Counted from the stretch's first letter, positions 51,569 to 60,217 are shown. The stretch is 64,000 nt of DNA from Anaerolineales bacterium (GCA_020634855.1 JACKAU010000004.1:496001-560000); one strand, 5' to 3'. Notes: generated from the sequence alone by a model not told the origin. A program made the numbers and translations.

Positions 51569-52377
51569 GCAGCAAATCAAGATTCACCCCCACTCAGATT
51601 TTAGATAAAATTCAATCCGCTCAAGAATTGGCGCTAACTCAATCTGGTCGCAGCAGTCATTGCGACGTGGATTGTCTGGAGACGCTGCTTAATGGGAAAA
51701 TGGATCTCCAGGGTCTAATGCCCTGGAGTTCGAATTACACCTTTCTGGCTAATCTCAGCACAAAAGACGACCAAACCCTGTTAGGCATCTATAAACCCGG
51801 CGAAGGTGAACGCCCGCTATGGGATTTTCCCGACCGCAGCCTGTCAAAGCGCGAGTTTACCAGCTATCTGATTAGCCAGGTTTTAGGCTGGCCCAACATT
51901 CCACCCACCGTCCTGCGAAATGGCCCACACGGGTTTGGCTCTCTGCAACTTTTTGTTGAGGCCGATTACGAAGCCCACTATTTCAACTTGCGCGATATGC
52001 CGGCTTTTATCGAAGATTTTAGGCGAATGGCCCTGTTTGATTTCATCGCCAACAACGCCGACCGCAAAGGCGGCCACTGTCTCAAAGGCAAAGACGGAAC
52101 CATTTGGGCCATCGACCACGGCCTGACCTTCCATACCGATCTCAAACTGCGCACCGTCATTTGGGATTTTTGCGATCAGCCTGTCGCCGATGCGCTGATG
52201 GCCGATTTGGACCATCTCTATACCCTGATGGACGGGGTAGAACTATGCGCCCTCCTGGCCGACTTCTTAACCCCTCGCGAAATTGAAGCCCTCAAGAAAC
52301 GGGTGTCAACCCTGGTTTCCACCCGCCACTACCCCACGGCCCGCCTGGGCCGGAATGTGCCCTATCCACCCATTTAA
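51559..52377 (+). CDS. SCO1664 family protein (PI3/4-kinase-like fold)
   Basis: About 272 residues. The catalytic-like region FRRMALFDFIANNADRKGGHCL and IWAIDHGLTFH match the D-x3-N-N-A-D-R-K-x3-H and D-H-G motifs of the PI3/4-kinase-like/HipA-type superfamily, so it may bind ATP and phosphorylate a small molecule or protein (inference). The start is uncertain: GTG 51559, TTG 51565 (overlapping the DUF3090 stop as TTGA) and TTG 51526 are all in frame; AAAGGG at 51549-51554 favours the later two sites. Third gene of the operon. Confidence 0.85.
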   Translation: MELSSKSRFTPTQILDKIQSAQELALTQSGRSSHCDVDCLETLLNGKMDLQGLMPWSSNYTFLANLSTKDDQTLLGIYKPGEGERPLWDFPDRSLSKREFTSYLISQVLGWPNIPPTVLRNGPHGFGSLQLFVEADYEAHYFNLRDMPAFIEDFRRMALFDFIANNADRKGGHCLKGKDGTIWAIDHGLTFHTDLKLRTVIWDFCDQPVADALMADLDHLYTLMDGVELCALLADFLTPREIEALKKRVSTLVSTRHYPTARLGRNVPYPPI

Positions 52378-52418
52378 GGGTAGGTTCTGGGTAATCGTTA
52401 CCTCATAAGGTATCCCCC

Positions 52419-52877
52419 ATGGAATTAAGAATTGCCGAAGTCACCGATGTTGACGTGCTGCTGCCGTTGGTGCGCCAGTACCACGAATTCGAGCAGATCG
52501 AGATGTCGAATGCGGATCGAATCAGGGCTTTCTCGCCGCTGCTGGGTCAAAATACGTTGGGGCAAATCTGGCTGATTCTGTCCTCTGAGCAGGTGGTGGG
52601 CTATATTGCGTTGTGCTTCGGCTATAGCATCGAGTTTGGGGGGCGGGATGCATTTGTCGATGAGTTCTTTATCGAGGCATCGGCTCGGGGTCAGGGCTTT
52701 GGCCGGGCGGTATTGGCCGCGATCAAGGCTGAGGCGGCTAACCGAGGTGTTATTGCCCTTCATCTGGAAGTCGCCAGAACCAACCGGCGAGCAAAAGCGC
52801 TTTACACTCATCTCGGTTTTGAATCCCGAGAACATTTTCATCTAATGTCTTGTTTCCTTCGGGAGAATGGAGATTAG
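52419..52877 (+). CDS. GNAT-family N-acetyltransferase
   Basis: 152 residues, a complete single GNAT domain: ELRIAEVTDVDVLLPLVRQY, the strand FVDEFFIEASARGQGFGRAVL with the acetyl-CoA loop, ALHLEVARTNRRAKALYTHLGFE. It resembles small protein or metabolite acetyltransferases. The substrate is unknown. It lies 41 bases after the SCO1664-like gene, so may belong to the same transcript. Confidence 0.9.
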   Translation: MELRIAEVTDVDVLLPLVRQYHEFEQIEMSNADRIRAFSPLLGQNTLGQIWLILSSEQVVGYIALCFGYSIEFGGRDAFVDEFFIEASARGQGFGRAVLAAIKAEAANRGVIALHLEVARTNRRAKALYTHLGFESREHFHLMSCFLRENGD

Positions 52878-53039
52878 GTTTACATTCATTCTGCCCGTCT
52901 CACTTGTCATTCGAACGACAAATTTCATCATTCCCCAGATGCCCGATTTCGATAATTCTGGTAATATACAAACCAATCTGATCAATTAACACTTAACTAA
53001 TCGACTAACTGACCTTCAACTCCATTTGTTAGGCCAAGA

Positions 53040-53105
53040 CCAAGCCCTAACCAACCAACCATCCATCCATCCAACTACCCAACCCTCAAACTAACCATCC
53101 AACGG
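53040..53105. repeat. CCAA/CCAT low-complexity tract
   Basis: CCAACCAACCATCCATCCATCC-like stretch directly upstream of the acyl-CoA synthetase gene, reaching its ribosome site. Similar tracts lie at 32193 and 55774. Confidence 0.65.
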
Positions 53106-53112
53106 AGGAACT

Positions 53113-54645
53113 ATGCAAACGGTAAATCTATTGAGCAAACGGGCCTACCTAACGCCCGACCGCGAAGCATTACTATTCATCGGCGACGGCGCGCCGCAGC
53201 GGTATACTTATGCCGAACTCAACGCGCGCGCCAATCGATTGGCGAATTGGCTGCATGACGATTTAGGTATTCGTAAAGGCGACCGGGTGTCGATGCTGGC
53301 TCACAACAGTATGGCTTACATCGATTGCTTCTACGGGTTGGCCAAACTGGGCGCTATTTTTGCACCGCTCAACTGGCGGCTGGCCGCTAACGAACTACGC
53401 TATATCATCAACGACTGCGAGCCGGCTGTCCTCATCGCCGGCCCGGAATTTGCCGACGTGGTAGCGGAGTTTCGCTCCGATGTCCACATCGACCACTACG
53501 TCGCCTTGGAAGGCGCAGAAATCGACGGCGCGATGTCGTATGAAGCGAGTGTGGCTCAAGCATCGGAGGCCGAACCGCCATCGCCGCCGCTGGACGACGA
53601 CGACACTTGGGCCATTCTCTACACCTCCGGCACCACCGGCCGCCCCAAAGGCGCGATGATCCCCCACCGGCAGGTGGTCTACAACTGCATCAATACCATC
53701 GCCAGTTGGGGCCTGACCGAGTACGATGTCTCGCCGGTTTATACCCCGCTGTTTCACGCCGGGGGCTTGTTTGCGTTTTTGACGCCGCTGCTCTACGTAG
53801 GCGGGCGGGTTATCGTAACGCGGACGTTTGAACTGGAAGAAACCGTGCAAATTATCGACGATGAGCGCTGTACAGTCATTCTCGGGGTGCCGACCATCTT
53901 TCAAATGTGGATGAATACGGCGGCGTTTAAAGTAGCTAGCTTTGAGAGCGTGCGCTTCTTTATCAGCGGCGGCGCGCCGCTGCCCGAGTCGTTGGTGGAA
54001 AGTTGGGTGGCGGCCAAGGGGGGCGTCTTCCGGCAGGGCTACGGCCTGACCGAGGTCGGCGCGAACTGTTTCTCGATGACTGATGAAGATTCGGTGACGA
54101 AACTGGGTTCGGTCGGCAAGCCGATCTTTCACAGCCTGATGCGGCTAGTCGATACCGACGGGCGCGATGTGCCGGTCAGCGAGGTTGGCGAACTGCTGAT
54201 CGCCGGACCGCACGTCTGCACCGGCTACTGGCGCAACCCAGAAGCCACCGCCGCCGCAATTGAGAACGGCTGGTTCCACACCGGCGATATGGCCCGTATG
54301 GATGAAGACGGCTTTTTCTACATCGCCGGCCGCTTTAAAGATATGATCATCAGCGGCGGCGAAAATGTCTACGCCGCCGAGGTCGAGGCTGTCTGCCGCG
54401 AACACCCCGCCGTGGCCGAGGCCGCTCTGATCGGCAAGCCGCATCCGCAATGGGGGGAGATTGGGATTATGGTAGTCGTACTCCAGTCGGGCCAATCGAC
54501 CACGCCTGAAGAACTGCAAGCCTTCTGCAGCCAGCATCTGGCCCGCTACAAAATTCCCAAAGAGTTCATCTTCACCGATGCTCTGCCGTACTCGCCGTAT
54601 GGCAAGGTAATGAAGACGGAGTTGAAGAAAAAGTTTGTTGGGTAG
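53113..54645 (+). CDS. Acyl-CoA synthetase (AMP-forming)
   Basis: 510 residues of the ANL superfamily. Motifs in order: ILYTSGTTGRPKGAMIPH (AMP-binding P-loop), YGLTEVGAN (A5), YWRNPEATAAAIENGWFHTGDMARMDEDGFFYIAGRFKDMIISGGENVYAAEVE (A7-A8 hinge), and PYSPYGKVMKTELKKKF with the catalytic Lys. It is similar to medium/long-chain fatty-acid-CoA ligases or carboxylic-acid-CoA ligases; the acyl substrate cannot be set. CGGAGGAACT is the ribosome site. An alpha/beta hydrolase follows 26 bases later, suggesting joint handling of an ester or acid. Confidence 0.93.
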   Translation: MQTVNLLSKRAYLTPDREALLFIGDGAPQRYTYAELNARANRLANWLHDDLGIRKGDRVSMLAHNSMAYIDCFYGLAKLGAIFAPLNWRLAANELRYIINDCEPAVLIAGPEFADVVAEFRSDVHIDHYVALEGAEIDGAMSYEASVAQASEAEPPSPPLDDDDTWAILYTSGTTGRPKGAMIPHRQVVYNCINTIASWGLTEYDVSPVYTPLFHAGGLFAFLTPLLYVGGRVIVTRTFELEETVQIIDDERCTVILGVPTIFQMWMNTAAFKVASFESVRFFISGGAPLPESLVESWVAAKGGVFRQGYGLTEVGANCFSMTDEDSVTKLGSVGKPIFHSLMRLVDTDGRDVPVSEVGELLIAGPHVCTGYWRNPEATAAAIENGWFHTGDMARMDEDGFFYIAGRFKDMIISGGENVYAAEVEAVCREHPAVAEAALIGKPHPQWGEIGIMVVVLQSGQSTTPEELQAFCSQHLARYKIPKEFIFTDALPYSPYGKVMKTELKKKFVG

Positions 54646-54671
54646 ATTACATATCAAGGAGTCTTTACTAA

Positions 54672-55730
54672 ATGAGCATACCTACCTTAAACGGCATCAC
54701 CGCCAAATCTATAAAAACCAAACGAATCACCACCCGCGTTTTATTCTCCGGTGCGGATGGCGGTGTTCCCGTATTGTTTCTGCACGGCAATCTGTCATCG
54801 GCGACGTGGTGGGAAGAGGTGATGGTTACCTTGCCCCCCGGCTTTCGAGGCATTGCCCCGGATCAGCGGGGCTTCGGCGAGGCCGATCCGGCCCAAAAGA
54901 TCGACGCCACCCGAGGCATGGGTGATTTGGCCGATGACGCTGTGGCTTTGCTCAATTACCTGGGCATCAAAAAAGCTCATATCGTCGGCAATTCATTGGG
55001 CGGTTCGGTCACGTGGCGGTTGCTGATGGACTGCCCGGAACGGTTTCTGACGGCGACGCAGATCGCGCCCGGATCGCCGTACGGCTTTGGCGGGGTCAAG
55101 GGCCTCGACGCGACGCCGTGTTACGCCGATTTTGCCGGGTCGGGCGGAGGACTGGCCAATCCGGAACTACTTAGACGGATGGCTGCCGGCGATCGCAGCG
55201 CAGACACCATGTTTTCACCCCGTTCAGCCTTTCGGATGTTGGTGGTCAAGCCGCCATTTATTCCGCAGCGCGAGGATGCATTGATCGACGCGATGTTAAC
55301 TACCCATCTCGGCGACAAAGATTTTCCGGGCGATTTTGTCCGGTCAGCCAACTGGCCATTTGTGGCTCCTGGCAAATGGGGGACAGCTAACGCTCTCTCG
55401 CCAAAATATGCCGGTGATGTTAACCGGCTGTACGCTATTACGCCCAAGGTCGATATTTTGTGGATACGCGGCAGCCACGATCTGGCCGTGTCCAACAACG
55501 CTGTGTCCGATCCGGCCACCGTCGGCGCTGCCGGTCTGCTGCCCAACTGGCCCGGCCCGGACGTTTACCCGCCCCAGCCGATGCTCGGCCAGACTCGCGC
55601 TGTTCTGGAGAAATACGCCGCCGTCGGCGGTTCCTATCGCGAGGTAGTTATCCCGGATACCGCCCATGTCCCCTACATTGAGAACCTCGCCGCCTTCAAC
55701 GCGATGTTTCATCCGCAGTTGGTTAGATAG
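54672..55730 (+). CDS. Alpha/beta hydrolase
   Basis: 352 residues. Oxyanion segment LFLHGNLSSATWWEEVM, nucleophile elbow VGNSLGGSVTW (Ser in GNSLGG), a cap region (about 145-235), a likely acid in ILWIRGSHDLAVS, and the catalytic His in PDTAHVPYIENLAAF. The full triad appears present. The substrate is unknown. It is in an operon with the acyl-CoA synthetase, so one might release an acid that the other activates (inference). The longer-than-usual cap has Gly/Ala-rich loops. Confidence 0.88.
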   Translation: MSIPTLNGITAKSIKTKRITTRVLFSGADGGVPVLFLHGNLSSATWWEEVMVTLPPGFRGIAPDQRGFGEADPAQKIDATRGMGDLADDAVALLNYLGIKKAHIVGNSLGGSVTWRLLMDCPERFLTATQIAPGSPYGFGGVKGLDATPCYADFAGSGGGLANPELLRRMAAGDRSADTMFSPRSAFRMLVVKPPFIPQREDALIDAMLTTHLGDKDFPGDFVRSANWPFVAPGKWGTANALSPKYAGDVNRLYAITPKVDILWIRGSHDLAVSNNAVSDPATVGAAGLLPNWPGPDVYPPQPMLGQTRAVLEKYAAVGGSYREVVIPDTAHVPYIENLAAFNAMFHPQLVR

Positions 55731-55773
55731 GGGGGATGGTTTGATAGTTCGATGGGGGGTGGTTGGTTTCTAT

Positions 55774-55905
55774 TAGCCCAACCAGTCCCCCACCCAACTA
55801 CCCAACCATCCAATCAATGAATTAACCAACCAACCTACCAACCAACAAACAAACTATCAAACCCACCATCCATCCATCCATCCACCCAACTAACCAACAA
55901 ACCAC
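55774..55905. repeat. CCAA/CCAT low-complexity tract
   Basis: Irregular CCAACCAACC, AACAAACAAAC and CCATCCATCC runs in the 416-base gap 55731-56146. The remainder (55906-56146) is A/T-richer, shows no gene and ends in the ribosome site AAAGGAGAAG of the next gene. Confidence 0.65.
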
Positions 55906-56146
55906 CCCAGCAACAATCCCTCAGCATTCTCTCAGCTTTTTCTAAAAAACTTTTCATAAACATCGACAAAACTGGTAAGAACGTCGTTAAGAAAGTTATA
56001 GTTTTTCTGCGGCGGTTCTGTGCAACATCTGCATATTTGGAGATTAGACTAACTCTATTGTTCCTATTTGATCCGCCTAATCTGTGTTCCAATTTGGGGT
56101 GCGGCTTGGCGGCATTATGTTCTACCACCAAAAGGAGAAGAATATC

Positions 56147-56842
56147 ATGTTGAAAAGAATTTTTGTTATCACAATGGTTATATTGACACTGGCGGCGTGC
56201 GGCGGCCAAGCGGCTGCCCCGACCCCAACACTGACCACGATAACGGAACCAACGGCTACCCCGGTTCCCTCAGTGGCGGTTGTAACCGAAGAGCCCGTCG
56301 TCGATGCGCCGGCTCCCACCCAGGAAGTGGCTGAACAGCCGGTTGAAACAGAAGAAGCGGCCGCAGCCGAAGCGCCGGCGATCGAAGAACCAACATCCGA
56401 ACCCGCCCCCACCGAGGAAGTGATGGCGGCCGAACCCACAACGGAAGGGGTTGAAGAAGTTATAGTCAACACCAAACTCAATCTCAACCAGGCCACCGGC
56501 GATGATTATCTGGCGGCGATCCCTAACTTCAGCAACCGTATGGTGCGCGAGTTTTTGGAATACCGGCCTTACATCAGCATTCAGCAGTTTCGCCGGGAAA
56601 TCGGCAAGTATGTCGATGAAGCCCAGGTCGCCGAGTATGAACAGTACGTTTACGTGCCGGTCGATGTCGATGAGTCGGACGCGGCCACGCTCCAGCAGAT
56701 ACCGGGCGTCGATGAAACCATCGCCAATGAACTGATGGCGGCCCGGCCGTATGGCTCGAACGAAGCTTTTCTGACCCAGTTGGCCGAATATCTTCCCGCG
56801 CCGGAAGTCGCGGCGGCCGGGGGGTATCTGGTAAGCCAATGA
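56147..56842 (+). CDS. Lipoprotein with helix-hairpin-helix-like repeats
   Basis: 231 residues from ATG 56147. Lipobox LTLAAC (Cys about 18), then a 90-residue Pro/Ala/Glu/Thr-rich linker, then a C-terminal region LNLNQATGDDYLAAIPNFSNRMVREFLEYRPY and DESDAATLQQIPGVDETIANELMAARPY. These are two helix-hairpin-helix (ComEA-like) modules; the second keeps the IPGVDETIA hairpin, while the first has lost the glycine. HhH proteins of this sort bind DNA outside the cell (ComEA) or serve as protein contacts. An ATGA overlap couples it to the next membrane protein. Confidence 0.8.
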   Translation: MLKRIFVITMVILTLAACGGQAAAPTPTLTTITEPTATPVPSVAVVTEEPVVDAPAPTQEVAEQPVETEEAAAAEAPAIEEPTSEPAPTEEVMAAEPTTEGVEEVIVNTKLNLNQATGDDYLAAIPNFSNRMVREFLEYRPYISIQQFRREIGKYVDEAQVAEYEQYVYVPVDVDESDAATLQQIPGVDETIANELMAARPYGSNEAFLTQLAEYLPAPEVAAAGGYLVSQ

Positions 56843-57273
56843 GCGCGGAGCTTATTCTCAAGCGTCTCCGGTTGTTTTTGTTGGGGTTAGCCATTTTTAT
56901 CTTTGCCGGTACGGTCATCGAACTGTGGTTCACCAACCACATGGAAAGTGCGATTCAGTTGATCCCGTTTGGGCTGGCCGGTTTGGGCATTTTGGCAATC
57001 GGGGCGGCGCTGATCGCCCCACAGCGAGCGACTTTGCTAGGGCTGCGTGTAGTGATGGGCTTGGTCGCGCTGGGTAGTTGCTTCGGCATCTATGAGCATA
57101 TCGAGCATAACCTGGCCTTTGAACTGGACATCCGCCCTAATGCGACCGTGGCCCAGGTATTTCTGGATGCGCTCGGTGGGACCAGTCCGCTGCTGGCTCC
57201 CGGTATTCTGGCTCTGGCGGCCATTCTGGTCCTGGCGGCGACCTATTATCATCCCGGCTTTAAGCGCCAATAA
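56839..57273 (+). CDS. Small four-helix membrane protein of unknown function
   Basis: 144 residues with four hydrophobic helices (LFLLGLAIFIFAGTVIELW, LIPFGLAGLGILAIGAALI, LLGLRVVMGLVALGSCFGIYEH, LLAPGILALAAILVLAATYY). IYEHIEHNLAFELDIRPNA lies in a loop with several His and acidic residues. No family is recognised. It overlaps the HhH lipoprotein gene by four bases, so the two products are probably made together and may interact. Confidence 0.7.
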   Translation: MSAELILKRLRLFLLGLAIFIFAGTVIELWFTNHMESAIQLIPFGLAGLGILAIGAALIAPQRATLLGLRVVMGLVALGSCFGIYEHIEHNLAFELDIRPNATVAQVFLDALGGTSPLLAPGILALAAILVLAATYYHPGFKRQ

Positions 57274-57293
57274 GCGCTTAACCATATCGAATA

Positions 57294-57339
57294 GGTTGGA
57301 GTTGTGCCGTTGAACTTATCGAAAGGTACAACTCCAACC
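57294..57339. repeat. Inverted repeat with GGTTGGAGTTGT arms
   Basis: Perfect 12-base arms (57294-57305, 57328-57339) that extend with partial pairing inwards. It lies 20 bases after the membrane protein stop and may end transcription, although no T-run follows. Confidence 0.5.
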
Positions 57340-57370
57340 TTATAGATGGATGTCTTAAGGAGGACGAATA

Positions 57371-58264
57371 ATGAACAAACTCAAATCCTATTCGTTGTTA
57401 ATCGTTATCAGCAGTTCACTATTTCTGTTTGCAGCCTGCGCTACCTCGACTCCCCCGGCGCCGGTAGAAGCCACGGCCACGCCGGGGGCTGAAGCGGTTA
57501 TCGAAGACTCCACCGAATCCACGCCGGTTCCCATCCCTGAAGAACCATCGCCAACCCCGGCTCCGGTCGATCCGACCGCTACTTCAGTTCCGGCCGAACC
57601 CACCACCCCACCCGATGCTGAAGCGGAGGAATCCGGCTCGGATGATACGGCTGAGGTCGTCGTAACCGATGAACCCATAGCTGTCACGCCGATCGAGGTG
57701 ACCTACTTCACCCCAGCCCAGACGGAAGGGCCGTACTATCCGGTCGATAAACTCGCCGATCAAGACAACGATTTGACCGTTTTAGCCGGTTCGCCCGGTT
57801 CGCCCGCTGGACAAATCATCGAGTTTACCGGCAAAGTATACGACGCCGCCGGCATGCCCATCGCAGGGCTGACCGTTGAAATTTGGCAAACCGATAACAA
57901 CGGCGTCTACCTCCACCCCAACGATCCTGGCACGGAACAACGGGATCGAAATTTTCAATTCTATGGCGAGTCGATCACCACGGCGGACGGCAGTTACAGC
58001 TTCCGCACCATTCTACCGGGCCACTACGAACCGCGCCCACGTCACATCCACGTCAAAGTCAAACAAGGCGATCAGGAACTGTTAACCACCCAAATCTATT
58101 TTGACGGCGATCCATCCCTGGCCGCCGATGGTATTTTTCTAGATGGGGGGAATGAGAATGGTCATCTGGTGATGACGATGGAACCGGGCCAGGATGCCAA
58201 CGGTAACCCGATCCTGGTGGGGCAACATGATATCATTTTAAGCGCCAATTTATCCGGCTCTTAA
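57371..58264 (+). CDS. Lipoprotein with intradiol ring-cleavage dioxygenase-like domain
   Basis: 297 residues. Signal peptide with lipobox FAACATS (Cys about 23), a Pro/Thr/Glu-rich linker to about 110, then a catechol-dioxygenase-like beta sandwich: QTEGPYYPVDKL, GKVYDAAGMPIAGLTVEIWQTDNNGVY and SYSFRTILPGHYEPRPRHIHVKV. The Tyr-x5-Arg and HIH pattern supply the Tyr and two His expected to hold Fe(III); the first Tyr is probably in GVYLHP. Surface-anchored members of this family are found in many bacteria; whether they act on aromatics is not settled. AAGGAGGACG is the ribosome site. Confidence 0.88.
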   Translation: MNKLKSYSLLIVISSSLFLFAACATSTPPAPVEATATPGAEAVIEDSTESTPVPIPEEPSPTPAPVDPTATSVPAEPTTPPDAEAEESGSDDTAEVVVTDEPIAVTPIEVTYFTPAQTEGPYYPVDKLADQDNDLTVLAGSPGSPAGQIIEFTGKVYDAAGMPIAGLTVEIWQTDNNGVYLHPNDPGTEQRDRNFQFYGESITTADGSYSFRTILPGHYEPRPRHIHVKVKQGDQELLTTQIYFDGDPSLAADGIFLDGGNENGHLVMTMEPGQDANGNPILVGQHDIILSANLSGS

Positions 58265-58437
58265 AGCCAATTGCGCTCTACCGAATTTACATTTTTTTCA
58301 TCTCTTATTATAATGGGCAAACTATTTACGGGACTTTTCTATTATTTCACCTCCGGATACCTTCCGTAATTAAGCCCGGCGTCACCTGCTTAACCATAAA
58401 CGCCACCTGAGCAGGCAGTGTCAATTTTGGCAATACG

Positions 58438-58464
58438 GGCTGGGCCTGTTTAAAGGGTCCAGCC
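58438..58464. terminator. Hairpin in the intradiol-pot gap, possible terminator
   Basis: GGCTGGGCC pairs with GGTCCAGCC (one G-T pair, 9-base loop). A stretch AAATTTTT follows 13 bases later, so termination is possible but not typical. Confidence 0.35.
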
Positions 58465-58502
58465 AAACCTCAACTAAATTTTTACCAAATGATCAAGATT
58501 CT

Positions 58503-58612
58503 GAGGTATAGCGGTGTGATATCGCGCCGAACCTCGCCTATATGTTGGGCGCGGATGCCCAATTACGTTCCTAGTTAGAGAACAAGCCAGGAAGAGGAGA
58601 GCCACGACGGCT
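58503..58612 (+). ncRNA. Candidate structured leader RNA upstream of the polyamine-type operon
   Basis: Within the gene-free stretch 58265-58779, four potential stems follow one another: GAGGT/ACCTC (58503-58507, 58531-58535) with inner CGG/CCG, TTGGGC/GCCCAA (58545-58562), GTTC/GAAC (58567-58583) and AGCC/GGCT (58600-58612). It matches no riboswitch consensus I know. The rest of the gap up to the start codon (58613-58779) shows no gene. Stem pairs of this size can arise by chance. Confidence 0.3.
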
Positions 58613-58779
58613 GTTTCCATAATTGGTAGACTGCAATATACCTGTCAATACGGCCTCGATAAGCTCGGCCTACTCAGGATACTGGGATCTACTGCTAATG
58701 ATAGGGTTCAAACAAGCGGCATGAATGCTTGTGGTATTTATATTCCTAACTTTTTGGTTAATCAATGGAGGATGAAGAG

Positions 58780-60204
58780 GTGAGTAAGCGTAGGCGAATA
58801 TTTGCCGTAGTTAGTTTTTTGGTGGTAGTCGGGTTGCTGCTCGGCGCTTGTGGAGGTAATTCCAGCCAGGTGGAGGACTTGCAGGCCCAGCTAGAGGCGG
58901 CGCAGCAAAAGGCGCAGGAAGCTGAGGCGAAGGTGGCTGAAGCCCAAAGCGAGGGCAATTCCAGTCAAGTGGAGGAACTGCAGGCCCAGTTAGAGGCCGC
59001 GCAGCAAAAGGCGCAGGAAGCCCAAAGCGAGGTCGAAGCTATGGCCGCGGAAGCTAAGTCTGCGGCTGAACAAGCAGCCCAAACAGTGGAAGAAGCCGTT
59101 ATGGAACCGGGCGCACCGCTTCAGGAGATTGGGCCGGGTGAAGGCGCGGTCTCGATTGTGGCCTGGGCCGGCTACATCGAGCGCGGCGAGACCGACCCCG
59201 CCTATGACTGGGCCACCGACTTTGAGGCCGAGACCGGCTGCCAAGTTAGCGTTAAAGTCGCCGCCACCTCCGATGAAATGGTGGCCCTCATGAACGAAGG
59301 CGGGTTTGACCTGGTCACCGCTTCCGGCGACGCCAGCCTGCGGCTTATTTTTGGTAAGCAGCTTCAAGAAATCAATCTCGATCTCATCGACAACTACGAC
59401 ACTGTCGATCCCCGTCTGCAAGATGCGCCTTGGCATACAGTCGATGGCAAGCATTACGGCGTCCCCTACCAGTGGGGTTCCAACGTCCTCATGTATAACA
59501 CCGAAGCCTTTGCCGGCGAAACTCCGGACAGTTGGAACGTGGTCTTTGAAGAGACCACCCTGCCCGACGGCGAGTCAAATCAGGGCCGGGTCCAGGCCTT
59601 CGACGGTCCGATTTACATCGCCGACGCCGCCCTCTATCTCAAATATCACCAACCCGAATTGGGTATTGAAGACCCCTATGCTTTGAACCGCGACCAGTTC
59701 AACGCGGCCCTCGATCTGCTGCGCCAGCAGCGCGCCCTGGTTGGCCGCTATTGGCACGATGCCTTTATCCAGATCGATGACTTCACCAATGAAGGTGTGG
59801 CGGCGTCCAGTTCCTGGCCGTTCCAGGTGAACCTGCTCCAGGCTAATGGCGTGCCCGTTGCCAGCGTCATTCCGGTCGAAGGCGCCACCGGCTGGGCCGA
59901 CACGACCATGATGCATGTCGACGCCCCCCATCCCAATTGTGCTTACATGTGGCTCAATCACTCACTCAATCCTAACCTTCAAGGCGATTTAGCCGCCTGG
60001 TTTGGCTCAGTGCCTTCCGTTCCCTCGGCCTGCGAAGGCAACGAACTTCTGGGTGAGAGCGGCTGCCAGACCAACGGCATCGACAACTTTGATCAAATTA
60101 GCTTCTGGAAAACGCCCACCGCCGACTGCTTCGGCGCCGGCGAGGAGTGTGTACCTTACCACGAGTGGGTCACCAACTACGTCGCCGTTATCGGCGGGCG
60201 TTAA
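58780..60204 (+). CDS. potD: Polyamine-type ABC transporter substrate-binding lipoprotein with a coiled-coil stalk
   Basis: 474 residues from GTG 58780; GGAGG 8 bases upstream decides against ATG 58765, which overlaps that site. Signal peptide with lipobox LLLGAC. Residues about 28-110 form a heptad-rich coiled coil containing a direct duplication of 33 residues (core QVEDLQAQLEAAQQKAQEA). Then comes the solute-binding domain (VSIVAWAGYIERG, FDLVTASGDASLRLI, YGVPYQWGSNVLMYN, ASSSWPFQVNLLQANGVPVASVIPVEGATGWADT) typical of spermidine/putrescine-binding PotD/PotF. The stalk would hold the receptor away from the membrane (inference). Confidence 0.9.
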   Translation: MSKRRRIFAVVSFLVVVGLLLGACGGNSSQVEDLQAQLEAAQQKAQEAEAKVAEAQSEGNSSQVEELQAQLEAAQQKAQEAQSEVEAMAAEAKSAAEQAAQTVEEAVMEPGAPLQEIGPGEGAVSIVAWAGYIERGETDPAYDWATDFEAETGCQVSVKVAATSDEMVALMNEGGFDLVTASGDASLRLIFGKQLQEINLDLIDNYDTVDPRLQDAPWHTVDGKHYGVPYQWGSNVLMYNTEAFAGETPDSWNVVFEETTLPDGESNQGRVQAFDGPIYIADAALYLKYHQPELGIEDPYALNRDQFNAALDLLRQQRALVGRYWHDAFIQIDDFTNEGVAASSSWPFQVNLLQANGVPVASVIPVEGATGWADTTMMHVDAPHPNCAYMWLNHSLNPNLQGDLAAWFGSVPSVPSACEGNELLGESGCQTNGIDNFDQISFWKTPTADCFGAGEECVPYHEWVTNYVAVIGGR

Positions 60205-60217
60205 CACGATAGAATAT

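Noticed and set aside
51189..51580. Leftward frames opposite DUF3090
   Set aside because: Shadows of a well-supported gene with a family match and operon context.
58500..58760. tRNA or ykkC/guanidine riboswitch in the leader of the polyamine-type operon
   Set aside because: A GGTTCAA stretch resembles a T-loop, but no cloverleaf can be completed, and the conserved ykkC boxes are absent.
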